Of a DNA stretch of 55,584 bases, positions 41,473-51,110 are shown piece after piece. How positions within the stretch are numbered: position 1 is the first letter of the stretch; every line of letters starts with the position of its first letter. Both the position numbers and the translations under genes were made by a program. The notes beneath the pieces are model-generated. The model was not told the origin of the DNA. It did no database searches and saw only the letters and a list, made by a program, of their open reading frames with translations. Origin of the DNA: Gammaproteobacteria bacterium UBA2810 (GTDB taxonomy: Bacteria > Pseudomonadota > Gammaproteobacteria > Enterobacterales > Succinivibrionaceae); NCBI GenBank assembly GCA_002351705.1, contig DEHC01000033.1:1-55584 (forward strand). The letters run 5' to 3'.

Positions 41473-43092
41473 ATGAGAAAAATAGCACTGACTCGGGATT
41501 TTAAGCTTCTGATAAAATCAGACCTTATCTACATCGACAAAACAGAGCAAATCTTCAACCTTCTCCAGACCGACAGGATTTTCATTTCAAGGCCGCGGCG
41601 TTTCGGGAAGTCCCTTATGCTCGATACAATAGGAACGCTGTTTGAGAGCGGTGTCGAGCCTTATTTCAGGAATACATGGATTTATGATAAATGGTCTGAC
41701 ATAAAATACCCTGTACTGCGGTTCGATTTTCTCAAATACACCGATGATTACAAGGAATTTGCAAATCTGTTCTGCAAGAATGTCCGGTTATTTGCAAGAA
41801 AACTGAACATCACAGACAGCATTACAGCAAATCCCAGTCCAGTTGAGGTTCTGTTTGATCTGCTGAAAGCTCTGAACGAACATGGCATCAGGATAGTCAT
41901 TCTGATAGATGAGTATGATTCACAGCTTGCAGCGAGCATAAACGATCCTGAACTGTACGAAAATTTCAGAATTCAGCTCCGCAACCTATACGGGGTCATG
42001 AAGGACGATCCAAGCATCAGGTTTCTTGGCATCACAGGAGTAACAAGGCTGAAGGACGTCTCCATTTTCTCAGCAGGCTCTGACATAAAGGATTTAAGCT
42101 ACTACAAACCGGTTTCGGCAATAGCCGGCTTTACCAGGGAAGAGATCAGAAAATACTACACCGACTACATAGACCTTGCTGTATCACTGGAGAAAGGCAA
42201 ACCTCAGGAACAGGTGACAGAGTCAGAGCGCGATGAGCTTCTGGACAGGCTTTCCGAAGAATATGACGGATACTGCTTTGACAGTTTTTATGAGAACAAA
42301 GTGTTCTCCACGTGGTCAGTCATCAATTTCTTCAAGGAGACCGCCGAGACACGGATGATGGTTTTCCGCAATTACTGGTATGACAACGGCGGCATGCCTA
42401 CAGTACTCGCAAAGTATCTTGAAACACATAGCATCAGGCTTGAGGACTATGCTGGGGATATTGATGTCGGTTTCAGTGATTTCTGGGACCCATCCTCCCT
42501 GCTTGACATGAGACAGGAAGTCCTGATGTGCCAGATCGGATACCTTACGGTGAAATCGCCTGTTCCTGACGGCAACCAGGTAACCATCGGGATTCCCAAC
42601 AGGGAAGTACGGCGCTCGTTCGAAAAGATTCTGGTCCGCAGGATTTTTGTCAGAGCCGATTTTTCCAAAATAAGGAATGAAAGGCTGTTTTCTGAAGCCC
42701 GTCCCGCCGATATTGTTAAGAGGCTCAATGAGCTGTTCAACACTATAAGCTATGAGAATTACCAGCACATGGATGAGAAAACCATTCAGGGACTGCTTCA
42801 TGCGTATTTCATCGGAGCAGATCAGCCGGTAAGGACGGAGGTCCAGAGCGCATCAGGCAGAAGCGACATTATCCTTGAATATGACAGCCGGCGGCTGGTA
42901 CTTGAGCTCAAGTACGCCGGAAGTGAAGCTGACTGCGGCAGGAAGCTAAGTGAGGCGGTCGGGCAGATAAAGGACCGGAAATACGGAGACACACTGCCTC
43001 AAAAGCCTGTCCTGAAGCTTGCCCTGGTATTCAACGGAGACAGCAGTGTCAGGCAGTTTACCCATTATGAAGAAGTAAAGGATCAGGACTGA
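41473..43092 (+). CDS. AAA-ATPase-like / PD-(D/E)XK nuclease protein, intact copy
   Basis: 539 residues from the ATG at 41473 (GGAGG six bases upstream). N-terminal ATPase domain: IYIDKTEQIF, ISRPRRFGKSLMLDT (Lys46), IVILIDEYDSQL, and the middle EEYDGYCFDSFYENKVFSTWSV. C-terminal PD-(D/E)XK (DUF1703) domain: GRSDIILEYD with Asp465, then LELKY with Glu478 and Lys480, the expected catalytic triad. It is the only complete member in the window and the reference for the broken copies at 35902, 38426 and 54287. Function unproven; it may cut DNA. Confidence 0.87.
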   Translation: MRKIALTRDFKLLIKSDLIYIDKTEQIFNLLQTDRIFISRPRRFGKSLMLDTIGTLFESGVEPYFRNTWIYDKWSDIKYPVLRFDFLKYTDDYKEFANLFCKNVRLFARKLNITDSITANPSPVEVLFDLLKALNEHGIRIVILIDEYDSQLAASINDPELYENFRIQLRNLYGVMKDDPSIRFLGITGVTRLKDVSIFSAGSDIKDLSYYKPVSAIAGFTREEIRKYYTDYIDLAVSLEKGKPQEQVTESERDELLDRLSEEYDGYCFDSFYENKVFSTWSVINFFKETAETRMMVFRNYWYDNGGMPTVLAKYLETHSIRLEDYAGDIDVGFSDFWDPSSLLDMRQEVLMCQIGYLTVKSPVPDGNQVTIGIPNREVRRSFEKILVRRIFVRADFSKIRNERLFSEARPADIVKRLNELFNTISYENYQHMDEKTIQGLLHAYFIGADQPVRTEVQSASGRSDIILEYDSRRLVLELKYAGSEADCGRKLSEAVGQIKDRKYGDTLPQKPVLKLALVFNGDSSVRQFTHYEEVKDQD

Positions 43093-43245
43093 CGGCTTTC
43101 CCCTGAAACCATCCCGTAAGTACCAGGGCACTGCGTTCGGAAAGGAGAGGCCTTTCATTGCCCCTCCTCCCGGCAGTGCTGAAAAATGTTCTGCAGGCTT
43201 GCAGGAGAATGCTCTTCTGAAGCAGCCAGCCTCCCGGAGCTCAGT

Positions 43246-45375
43246 TCAGGATTCCCGGTTCATCCTGCTGCTAGTGCGCCTTACCAGCTCCACTGCAGGC
43301 GGATATCCATGCTCCGCGGCCTTCATGAGCCATTTCACCCCTTCTTTGGCATCCTGCTGCATTCCGTCGCCCTGAACAAGGCTGAGCGCAAGGCGGAACT
43401 GAGCCACAGGATTTCCATGCTCCGCCGCTCTTTTCAGCCATTTCACAGCCTCAGCCGGATCAGGCTCCACGCCGATCCCGTCATGGTAAATGACGCTGAG
43501 CAGGCTTTCCGCATCGGCATTGTCCTGCTCCGCGGCCATGAGGCACCATTTCCTGCCCTCCGCAAAATCCTGCGGCACTCCGTTCCCGCGCATGTACATG
43601 TCGCCGATGCTGAACTGTGCGGGCGGATATCCATGCTCCGCGGCCTTCCGGAACCATTCGGCGGCCCCGGCATCATCCTGCTTCACTCCCTGCCCGGCGC
43701 TGTACATGTAGCCGAGCGCGTACTCAGCAGGCGGGAGTCCGCTGTCTGCCGAGAGCCTGTACCACCTGAGCGCCTCGCCGTAATCCTGAGCTACGCCGTC
43801 ACCCCTCAGGTACATTCCGCCAAGGTTGTACCAGGCCAGCACAAAGCCCTGATCCGCGGCTTCCTTAAGCCACCTGAGCGCCTCACTGTAATCCTGGCTG
43901 ACGCCGGAGCCCATGAGGTACATCTCCCCTAGGCCATAGCAGGCAGCGCCATGCCCCTGCTCTGCGGCCTTCCTGAGCCACTCCCCGGCAAGAGCGTCAT
44001 CATGGCTGACTCCGCGTCCTTCCTGGTACATCATCGCCAGGCTGTACTGCGCGTCAGGAACACCCTGCTCCGCTGCCTTTCTGTACCATTCAGCAGCCTT
44101 CGCATAGTCATGCCCGGACCAGCTGTCATCATTGAAGGCAGTGCCCAGGTTGAGCGCGGCCTTCACATAGCCGTGATCAAAGGCCTTCATGAACAGCTTG
44201 ACTGCCGCGTCTATGTCCCTGGGGACTCCCAGCCCTTCCATGTGCATATAGCCAAGGCTGTTCTCGGCCAGTGCGTAGCCGTCTGCCGCAGCGAGAGTGA
44301 AGAGCCTCAGCGCCTCGGCGTAATCCTGAGGCACGACCTCGCCGCCAAGGTAGAGCTCACCCATGTTATGCTCTGCGGGACCGTAGCCCTGCTCAGCCGA
44401 TTTCCGGAACCACCTCACGGCCTCCTTCATGTCATAAGGGACGCCGAGCCCGAGGGAGTACATGTCGCCGAGGCTGTACTGCGCCTCATCGAAGCCCTGC
44501 TCAGCAGCCTTCCTGAACCACTCCACAGCCTTCTCATGATCCTCTGCGATGCCGCACCCGAAGCGGTACATCTCCCCGAGCGCGTTCTCGGCGGGCGCCC
44601 AGCCCTTCTCCGCGGCCTTCCTGAACCAGGAAACGGCCAGCGCGTCATCCTTCCCGACGCCGCTGCCGTCACGGTACATCTCCCCGAGGCAGTACTCCGC
44701 GTCAGTGCTGCCATGCTCCGCGGCCTTCCTGAACCACCTCACGGACTCCGCGTAATCAGCAGTGACGCCGTGCCCGGTGCGGTACCTGTGGCCCATGACA
44801 GCCTCAGCGGGGGCATAGCCCTTGCCTGCGGCCTTCAGGTACCACTTAACGGACTCCTCGTAATCCTGCTTCACCCCCAGTCCGAGGGCGTACATGCCGC
44901 CGACGCCAGCCTCTGCCTCTGGAAGCCCCTGCTCCGCCGCCTTCAGGTACCAGCCGAGCGCCGCCCTGTCATTCTTCTGCACGCCCTTTCCGGTGAAGTA
45001 CAGGTATCCGAGGCTGCTCTCGGCGAGAGCGTCGCCGAGATCCGCGGCCTTCCTGAACCACTCCGCGGCATTTGCGTAATCCTCACTGACGCCAAGCCCT
45101 GCACTGTACATGCCGCCGAGGTAGCAGCAGGCCCTGGCGCTGCCCTGCTCAGCGGCCTTCCTGAACCACTCCGCGGCCTTCGCGAAATCCTGCGGGACGC
45201 CGTCGCCGCTGAAGAGCTTCTCGCCCCGGGCAAGGAACTCCCCGGCGTCCCCGCTCCCGGCGCCCTCCTGCCTGCCCTCCCACTTCACGGTAAAGACAGG
45301 GCTGCGCATCTCCTCAGAGCCCGGGAACAGGATGCCCGCAAAAGAGTGCGTTTCCTGAAAGTTGCTGTCATGCAT
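43246..45375 (-). CDS. Sel1-repeat protein, type B N-terminus
   Basis: 709 residues, GGAG eight bases before the ATG. Lead PVFTVKWEGRQEGAGSGD followed by FLARGEKLFSGDGVPQDFAKA and about 18 Sel1 units. The lead and first unit are like those of the gene at 33533 (PVFTVEWRGRKK), though 8 kb of accessory DNA separates the two. Several units carry VPQDYAEA or GVSQDYSEA joints. No signal peptide. It lies just downstream of uvrD but behind a terminator, so it should be transcribed separately. Confidence 0.87.
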   Translation of the reverse strand: MHDSNFQETHSFAGILFPGSEEMRSPVFTVKWEGRQEGAGSGDAGEFLARGEKLFSGDGVPQDFAKAAEWFRKAAEQGSARACCYLGGMYSAGLGVSEDYANAAEWFRKAADLGDALAESSLGYLYFTGKGVQKNDRAALGWYLKAAEQGLPEAEAGVGGMYALGLGVKQDYEESVKWYLKAAGKGYAPAEAVMGHRYRTGHGVTADYAESVRWFRKAAEHGSTDAEYCLGEMYRDGSGVGKDDALAVSWFRKAAEKGWAPAENALGEMYRFGCGIAEDHEKAVEWFRKAAEQGFDEAQYSLGDMYSLGLGVPYDMKEAVRWFRKSAEQGYGPAEHNMGELYLGGEVVPQDYAEALRLFTLAAADGYALAENSLGYMHMEGLGVPRDIDAAVKLFMKAFDHGYVKAALNLGTAFNDDSWSGHDYAKAAEWYRKAAEQGVPDAQYSLAMMYQEGRGVSHDDALAGEWLRKAAEQGHGAACYGLGEMYLMGSGVSQDYSEALRWLKEAADQGFVLAWYNLGGMYLRGDGVAQDYGEALRWYRLSADSGLPPAEYALGYMYSAGQGVKQDDAGAAEWFRKAAEHGYPPAQFSIGDMYMRGNGVPQDFAEGRKWCLMAAEQDNADAESLLSVIYHDGIGVEPDPAEAVKWLKRAAEHGNPVAQFRLALSLVQGDGMQQDAKEGVKWLMKAAEHGYPPAVELVRRTSSRMNRES

Positions 45376-45472
45376 GGTTTCTCTCCTCTCTCAAGTCTGT
45401 GCCTGAAAGGCCTTTTTTTCTGCTTCAGGAGGAGTATGCGCCGGACGCTGCGTCATTAACATGATGCAGATC

Positions 45473-45507
45473 AAAAACCGCCGCCTGAAAGCGCCTCAGA
45501 GGGCGGT
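45473..45507 (-). terminator. Intrinsic terminator of the uvrD operon
   Basis: On the minus strand, 22 bases after the uvrD stop, CCGCC-ct-CTGA pairs with TCAG-GCGG and is followed by CGGTTTTT. Stem imperfect but GC-rich, with a five-T tract. Confidence 0.6.
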
Positions 45508-45528
45508 ATATGACATGGTGATATAAAA

Positions 45529-47835
45529 TCAGGCCTCGTCGGCGACCTTCTCGAGCCTGGTGACTATGGCGAGGAACACGCGGCAGCGGTCATCATCGAA
45601 CTGGATCCTGATCTGCACGCGCTTTCCCTCCCCGACGAAGCCGACCACCGTGCCCAGGCCGTATTTCGGGTGGCGGACACGGTTCCCGGGACGGAGGGCC
45701 GTGACCTTTTTGAGGTTCTCAAGGAATAGGTTGCTCTCGGTGTGGAGCGTCACCCCGGTCTTCGGCCTATCCTGGGGAATGAGGCCGCTTCCGGCGGATC
45801 TCGAGAGCACGCCGCCGCGCTCGGTGCGCATGATCATGAGGCAGGTGGGGTCAATCTCCCGGAGGAACTGGCTCGGCTCGCCGCTCTGCTGCATGCCGCC
45901 GTACAGGGAGCGCCTTGCGGCGCAGGAGAGATAGAGCTTCTTCCTCGCCCTTGTCATGGCGACATAGCAGAGGCGCCGCTCCTCCTCGAGCCCCGTCGGG
46001 CTTTCCGTTGATCTCTCGGAAGGGAAAATGCCGGCCTCGAACCCGGCGATGAACACCACCGGGAACTCGAGTCCCTTCGAGGAGTGCATGGTCATGAGCT
46101 GCACGGCGTCGCCGTCCTTCGCCTCGGTGCGCTCGCCGAAGTTGAGGAAGATCTGCTCGAGGTAGAACTCGAGCGCCCTCACGCCGCGCGGGGTGCCATT
46201 GAGCTCCTCGGTGCCGCCAGAGTCAGACGCGGCAGCGTCGAAGCTGAAGTCGCCGACCGAGTTCACGAGCTCCTCGAGGTTGTCGGTGCGCGCCTCGGAG
46301 AAGCCCTTCTTCTCCTTCTCGTCGGCCGCGCTGTAGTACTCCATGAGCCCGGAGCCCTCGACCACGTACTTGATGGCGTCAGGGAGGAGCTTCCCCTCTA
46401 TGCCGCTTCTGAGGCTCTCTATCAGGCGGAGGAACGAGGCGAGGCCCTGGCCGGACCTTCCGGTGATGAGGCTGTTGTCAACGGCGAATCGCGCCGCCCC
46501 GGCAAGGGTGCCGTTCCGTTTCTCGGCGGCGCCCCTGATGGTCTCGATGGTCTTCGCCCCGATCCCGCGGGGAGGCACGTTCACGACGCGCGAGAACGCC
46601 TCGTCGTTCGAGGAGTCGGCGACAAGCGAGATGTAGGCAAGCGCGTCCTTCACCTCCTGGCGGTCATAGAAGCGGAGGCCCCCGTAGATGCGGTAGGGGA
46701 TGCCCTTCTCCACCATGAGCTGCTCGATCTCGCGCGACTGCGCGTTGCCGCGGTAGAGTATGGCGAAGTCGCTGTAGCGCTCCGCCTCCCCGGAGTCTTT
46801 GAGATCCCTGATGTTGGAGACGATGAAGTCAGCCTCGCCGGTGCCGTCGGGGAGCTCGTAGAACCTGACCTTCTCACCCGCGCCCTCGGCGGTCCAGAGC
46901 TTCTTCGGCTCGCGCGCCCTGTTGTTCCTGATGACGCTGTTCGCAGCGGTGAGGATGTTTCCGGTCGAGCGGTAGTTCTGGTCAAGCGTCACGATCTTCA
47001 CCGGACTGAAGGTCTTCGGGAAGTTCATGATGTTCCTGAAATCGGCGCCCCTCCAGCCGTAGATGGACTGGTCATCGTCGCCGACCGCGGTCACGTGGCA
47101 CTCCGGCCCGGCGAGGAGCCTCACGAGGCGGAACTGCAGGGTGGAGGTGTCCTGGAACTCGTCGATGAGGATCTCGGAGAAGCGGCGCTGCATCATCTCC
47201 CTGGTCTCCGCGTCATCGCGGAGAACCTCATAGGTCCGGAGGAGCAGCTCGGTGTAGTCGCAGGCGCCGCTCCTCTTCAGTGCGTTCTCGTAGTCGCGGT
47301 AGATCTCAAGGAGGTTCGGGTAGTACTGCTTCTGCGTCTGCCAGGGCTCGAGCTTGACGTCGTCAGCCCTAAGGGCGCGGCCCTTGCAGCCCTCGATGAA
47401 GGAGAGGACCTCCCTCGGCGCGTACTCCCTGGAGTTCAGCTCCCGCTCCTTGAGGATCCGCTTAACCAGGCTCTTCTGGTCAGATCCGTCGTAGATGGGG
47501 AAAGTCTTCCTGAGCCCGGCGCGCTCCGCGTTCTCCCTGAGGAACCTCGCGCAGAGCGAGTGGAAGGTGCCGACCCACATGTAATGGGGCACCGGCTCGT
47601 CGAGCATCCTCGCGAGCCTCTCGCGGATCTCGCCCGCCGCCTTGTTAGTGAAGGTGACGGCCATGATCTCGCGCTTCATGACGTTCTCAACCGCGATGAG
47701 CCAGGCAATCCTGCTCACGAGCACGCGGGTCTTTCCGGAGCCGGCGCCGGCGTACACGAGAAGGTTCGTCCGGTCGGCGGTCACCGCATCCTTCTGCCGG
47801 TCATTGAGGGATTCGACAACGTTTTCAAGATCCAT
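45529..47835 (-). CDS. uvrD: DNA helicase II (UvrD)
   Basis: 768 residues from MDLENVVESLNDRQ, aligned with the E. coli start and overlapping the upstream yigB gene by 11 bases. Superfamily 1 motifs in order: Walker A AGAGSGKT, LIDEFQDTS, AVGDDDQSIYGWRGA, LDQNYRSTGNIL, LMTMHSSKGLEFP and the C-terminal YVAMTRARKKLY; a Tudor-like C-terminal end (RVRHPKYGLGTVVG) binds RNA polymerase in homologues. It unwinds DNA in nucleotide excision and mismatch repair. Full length compared with the usual 720-ish residues. Confidence 0.96.
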   Translation of the reverse strand: MDLENVVESLNDRQKDAVTADRTNLLVYAGAGSGKTRVLVSRIAWLIAVENVMKREIMAVTFTNKAAGEIRERLARMLDEPVPHYMWVGTFHSLCARFLRENAERAGLRKTFPIYDGSDQKSLVKRILKERELNSREYAPREVLSFIEGCKGRALRADDVKLEPWQTQKQYYPNLLEIYRDYENALKRSGACDYTELLLRTYEVLRDDAETREMMQRRFSEILIDEFQDTSTLQFRLVRLLAGPECHVTAVGDDDQSIYGWRGADFRNIMNFPKTFSPVKIVTLDQNYRSTGNILTAANSVIRNNRAREPKKLWTAEGAGEKVRFYELPDGTGEADFIVSNIRDLKDSGEAERYSDFAILYRGNAQSREIEQLMVEKGIPYRIYGGLRFYDRQEVKDALAYISLVADSSNDEAFSRVVNVPPRGIGAKTIETIRGAAEKRNGTLAGAARFAVDNSLITGRSGQGLASFLRLIESLRSGIEGKLLPDAIKYVVEGSGLMEYYSAADEKEKKGFSEARTDNLEELVNSVGDFSFDAAASDSGGTEELNGTPRGVRALEFYLEQIFLNFGERTEAKDGDAVQLMTMHSSKGLEFPVVFIAGFEAGIFPSERSTESPTGLEEERRLCYVAMTRARKKLYLSCAARRSLYGGMQQSGEPSQFLREIDPTCLMIMRTERGGVLSRSAGSGLIPQDRPKTGVTLHTESNLFLENLKKVTALRPGNRVRHPKYGLGTVVGFVGEGKRVQIRIQFDDDRCRVFLAIVTRLEKVADEA

Positions 47836-48553
47836 ATGCGTCAGTGAGCTCCAGTACCTCATCAAGCGATGAGAGCGATATGTCGGGAAGAATGGTGCAG
47901 CGCGATGTGTCCCTGAAGCGGGGGAGGAAGGCGAACATCGCCGAGAGGCAGCCGGCGCTTACGGCGCCCCTCACATCGGTCCTCGGATCGTCCCCGACAT
48001 GAAGGATGTCGGAGGTCCGGACGCCAAGGCGCCGCGCCGCCTCGTCAAACATCGCGCGGTCAGGCTTCGGGGGCACGTCACGCCCTGATCTCACGACCGT
48101 CCGGAAGATCCCGCCAAGCCCTATCTCCTCATAGTCGACGTTGCCGTTCGTGAGCGCGGCCGTCGGGATCCTTGCGGCTATTTTCCGCACGGCCTCTATG
48201 CTCTCCTCCGGCACACGGAATTCCGACCTCACCCGGACGAACCGGGCAAGCGCCTCGCGGGCGCCAGCTGCGGCATCATCTTCCGGAACGCCATGCAGGG
48301 TGAGGGCCTTTTTCACGATCTCAAGCCTCGCGAGGCTCACGTCTCGGCGGAGGAGCGGATCAAGCTCATAGAGCCACGATCTGATGTCCCCGTACTCCGC
48401 CCGTGAGAAGTTCCGGAGCACGCTGAAGCGCCCGGTGAGGTACTCCATGAAAAGCCTTTCGGCGCGCGCTATCACCGGGCGGTTGTCATAGAGAGTGTCG
48501 TCAAGATCGAGCGTTACCGCCCGGAACCTCCGGGGCAGACGGTGGAAAATCAT
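47825..48553 (-). CDS. yigB: HAD-family phosphatase, YigB-like
   Basis: 242 residues. Motif I LDLDDTLYDN (Asp16 nucleophile, Asp18 acid/base), motif II near ALTNGN, and motif III/IV with PKPDRAMFDEAARRLG and HVGDDPRTDV. In E. coli YigB dephosphorylates 5-amino-6-(5-phosphoribitylamino)uracil in riboflavin synthesis, and it lies in the same order between xerC and uvrD. The ATG overlaps the xerC stop (ATGA). Confidence 0.92.
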   Translation of the reverse strand: MIFHRLPRRFRAVTLDLDDTLYDNRPVIARAERLFMEYLTGRFSVLRNFSRAEYGDIRSWLYELDPLLRRDVSLARLEIVKKALTLHGVPEDDAAAGAREALARFVRVRSEFRVPEESIEAVRKIAARIPTAALTNGNVDYEEIGLGGIFRTVVRSGRDVPPKPDRAMFDEAARRLGVRTSDILHVGDDPRTDVRGAVSAGCLSAMFAFLPRFRDTSRCTILPDISLSSLDEVLELTDAYGS

Positions 48554-49488
48554 GCGTCATCCCCCGGCTTCCTCTTCGCGTGGGGATGGGCGCTGTCATA
48601 GACGCGCATGAGGTAGGAGAGGTCGGTGTCGGTGTAAATCTGGGTCGTCGAGAGGTTCTCGTGCCCCAAAAGCTCCTGCACCGCCCTGATGTTCCCCGAT
48701 GACTGCAGCAGGTGGGTCGCGAAGGAGTGGCGGAGCATATGGGGATGGACCGGATGGTCCATGCCCTGCCTCTCCGCGAGGAGCCTGAGGCGCTTCTCGA
48801 TTTCCCTTGTGGAGATCCTCCGCCCGAGGCGGCTCACGAAGAGCGCGGTCTCCTCAGGGCACCCGCGCTCCGCGAGGATTTTCTCCCGGAGCGGAAGGTA
48901 GTCCTCAATCGCCTCGCGCGCGGTCTTCGTCACGGGCACGATTCGCTCCTTGTTCCCCTTTCCTATGACCCTCACGGAGAGCCCCCGGAGATCAATGTCG
49001 GAGAGGCTGAGGCCCGCGAGCTCCGAGAGGCGGAGCCCGGAGGAGTAGAAAAGCTCGAAGGCGGCGCGGTCGCGGAGATCCGCCGGGTTGAGATCCTCAG
49101 GATCGCCGTAGTCAAGGAGCGAGTTCATCTCGTCAGGGGTGAGCGTGTGGGGGATGCGCTTCGGGATCCGGGGGAGCCTTATCCCATCGGTGGGATCCGA
49201 GGCGATGAGCCCCTTCCCGACGGCAAAGGAGTAGAAGCTCCTGAGCGCCGAGACGCGGCTCCTCACCGTGGCGGCCGCGTGGCCGCTCCCGCTGGAGCCC
49301 AGCTTCAGGACGAGGAGCCTCGCGTCATCAGGCCTTACTGCGAGGAAAGAGGAAAGGCCCATCGAGCTGAAGAGCTCAGCCGCTATGGACAGGGACTCCC
49401 GGTAGTCAGCGACAGTAACGCCGCTCCTCCCGTTCCCCGCGCGCAGCTGCCTGAGGAAGGCGTCCGTCTCCTCCTGAAATCCGCTCAT
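48550..49488 (-). CDS. xerC: Tyrosine recombinase XerC
   Basis: 312 residues with an N-terminal SAM-like core-binding domain and the catalytic set Arg153 (GLRLSEL), Lys177/180 (GKGNKER), His250 and Arg253 (HPHMLRH), His276 (LGHENLSTTQ) and Tyr285 (QIYTD). With XerD it resolves chromosome dimers at dif. It sits ten bases after the DUF484 gene and overlaps yigB by four bases, the conserved gammaproteobacterial arrangement. Confidence 0.95.
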   Translation of the reverse strand: MSGFQEETDAFLRQLRAGNGRSGVTVADYRESLSIAAELFSSMGLSSFLAVRPDDARLLVLKLGSSGSGHAAATVRSRVSALRSFYSFAVGKGLIASDPTDGIRLPRIPKRIPHTLTPDEMNSLLDYGDPEDLNPADLRDRAAFELFYSSGLRLSELAGLSLSDIDLRGLSVRVIGKGNKERIVPVTKTAREAIEDYLPLREKILAERGCPEETALFVSRLGRRISTREIEKRLRLLAERQGMDHPVHPHMLRHSFATHLLQSSGNIRAVQELLGHENLSTTQIYTDTDLSYLMRVYDSAHPHAKRKPGDDA

Positions 49489-49498
49489 CGCACTATTC

Positions 49499-50266
49499 CT
49501 ATCTCACCACGCTTATCGACGCGATGGCACGGCCCTCGGCATCGCGCCCCTGGTCGACGAGCTTCGCGAGCGCCGCGCCGATGAAGCCCGTGAGCCCCTC
49601 GAGGAGCTCGGTGCCCAGGGACATGTTGTAGTGGTCTGGATCGCCGTGGCCGAAGGCCGCGATGCCGTCCTTCCCATCAGGCCCGAGGAGCACCAGCGCG
49701 CGTGACCTTATCATCGGTGCGTACTCCCCGAAGAAGAGCTCCGACTCGGCCTCCGAGCGCACCGGCCCCAGGCTTATCCTGAGGCCGCTCATGGAGCTCT
49801 CCATGAGGCCCTCGAAGATGCTTCCGGTGACGAAGAAGCGGCGGTCCTCCTCGCTCCTGGGCGCCGAGCGCCCGCCGTTCACCACAATCGAGGAGCTCGG
49901 GATGAGAAGCTCGGTGCGGCAGGTCTCATTGATGATGGAGCTGAGCTCAGCGACGCTCCCCGCGGCGAACACGGATCGGCAGATCCTGAAGAAGATGTCC
50001 GCGATCTCCTGGTTGCCCTCCGCGATGTCGCGGGTGTCGGAGAGCGACTCCGAGAGATCGCTTATCTGCTTCCTCATCGCCTCCTGACGGAGGCGCGAGA
50101 CCGAGACGGTGCCGTCATCGCTGTCGGCGTAGGGAAGATCGATCTCGGCCGCGTGCTCGGTGAGGAAGCCGGGGTTTCTGCGGAGGAACTCAAGCACCTC
50201 AGCGCCGGTCACCTCCTTCCTCACCATGACCGCGCGGAACTGCTTCCTTCTTGAATGCCTGGTCAA
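49499..50266 (-). CDS. DUF484 family protein
   Basis: 255 residues from a TTG at 50264-50266 that overlaps the dapF stop (TTGA) and has GGGGAG eight bases upstream; the first ATG (50227) has no ribosome site. N-terminal VLEFLRRNPGFLTEHAAEID and then a GAF-like part are typical of DUF484 (YigA in E. coli). Function unknown, conserved between dapF and xerC. Translational coupling with dapF is implied by the overlap. Confidence 0.9.
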   Translation of the reverse strand: MTRHSRRKQFRAVMVRKEVTGAEVLEFLRRNPGFLTEHAAEIDLPYADSDDGTVSVSRLRQEAMRKQISDLSESLSDTRDIAEGNQEIADIFFRICRSVFAAGSVAELSSIINETCRTELLIPSSSIVVNGGRSAPRSEEDRRFFVTGSIFEGLMESSMSGLRISLGPVRSEAESELFFGEYAPMIRSRALVLLGPDGKDGIAAFGHGDPDHYNMSLGTELLEGLTGFIGAALAKLVDQGRDAEGRAIASISVVR

Positions 50267-51093
50267 ATGTTTATCTCCCCGTCATAGACGCTGGCCGCCG
50301 GCCCGGTCATCATCACAGGGTGGCCGCGGCCCTCCCAGGAGATATCAAGATCGCCGCCCGGCAGGTGGACTATGACGCGGCTGTCGAGAAGGCCCTGGTT
50401 GATGCCGTTCGCGACAGCGCCGCAGGCGCCGGTGCCGCAGGCAAGCGTCTCGCCGGCGCCGCGCTCGAAGACGCGGAGCCTGATCTCGCCGCGGCTCACG
50501 ACCTGCATGAAGCCGACATTGACCTTCTCCGGGAAGCGCTCTGAGGACTGCAGCGCGCTGCCGATTTTCTCAACTGGTGCGGTGTCCACGCTGTCGACCT
50601 TGATGGTGCAGTGGGGGTTCCCCATCGAGACGCAGCCCACAAGGAGGTTCTCCCCGGCGGCGCTAAGCATGTACATCTTCTGCTCCTCGCGCGCCCTGAA
50701 CGGGATCTTCGCGGGGCTGAACTCGGGAACGCCCATGTTGACCGTCACCTGCTCGTCATCGCGCACGGTGAGGATGATGGGGCCCGCCATGGTGCTCACA
50801 TGCAGGACCTTCTTGTCCGTGAGCCTCTTCTGCCTCACGAATACGGCAAAGCACCTCGCGCCGTTGCCGCACATCTGCACCTCACCGCCGTCAGCGTTGA
50901 AGATGCGGTAGTGGAAGTCCTGGTCAGGATCATACGGGGGCTCCACCACGAGCAGCTGGTCGAAGCCGATGCCGAAGTGCCTGTCCGAGAGGCGCCTGAT
51001 GAGCTCCGGGTTGAAGAAGACCTTCTGGGTTACGGCGTCGACGACCATGAAGTCGTTGCCGAGGCCGTGCATTTTGGTGAACTTAAGTCTCAT
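50263..51093 (-). CDS. dapF: Diaminopimelate epimerase
   Basis: 276 residues. The two catalytic cysteines are Cys75 in MCGNGARC and Cys219 in ACGTGACG; MHGLGNDF is the conserved start. It interconverts LL- and meso-diaminopimelate for peptidoglycan and lysine. AAGG lies eight bases before the ATG. Next to lysA, which uses its product, 17 bases away. Confidence 0.97.
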   Translation of the reverse strand: MRLKFTKMHGLGNDFMVVDAVTQKVFFNPELIRRLSDRHFGIGFDQLLVVEPPYDPDQDFHYRIFNADGGEVQMCGNGARCFAVFVRQKRLTDKKVLHVSTMAGPIILTVRDDEQVTVNMGVPEFSPAKIPFRAREEQKMYMLSAAGENLLVGCVSMGNPHCTIKVDSVDTAPVEKIGSALQSSERFPEKVNVGFMQVVSRGEIRLRVFERGAGETLACGTGACGAVANGINQGLLDSRVIVHLPGGDLDISWEGRGHPVMMTGPAASVYDGEINI

Positions 51094-51110
51094 TTCTCTG
51101 CCTTCCCGGC

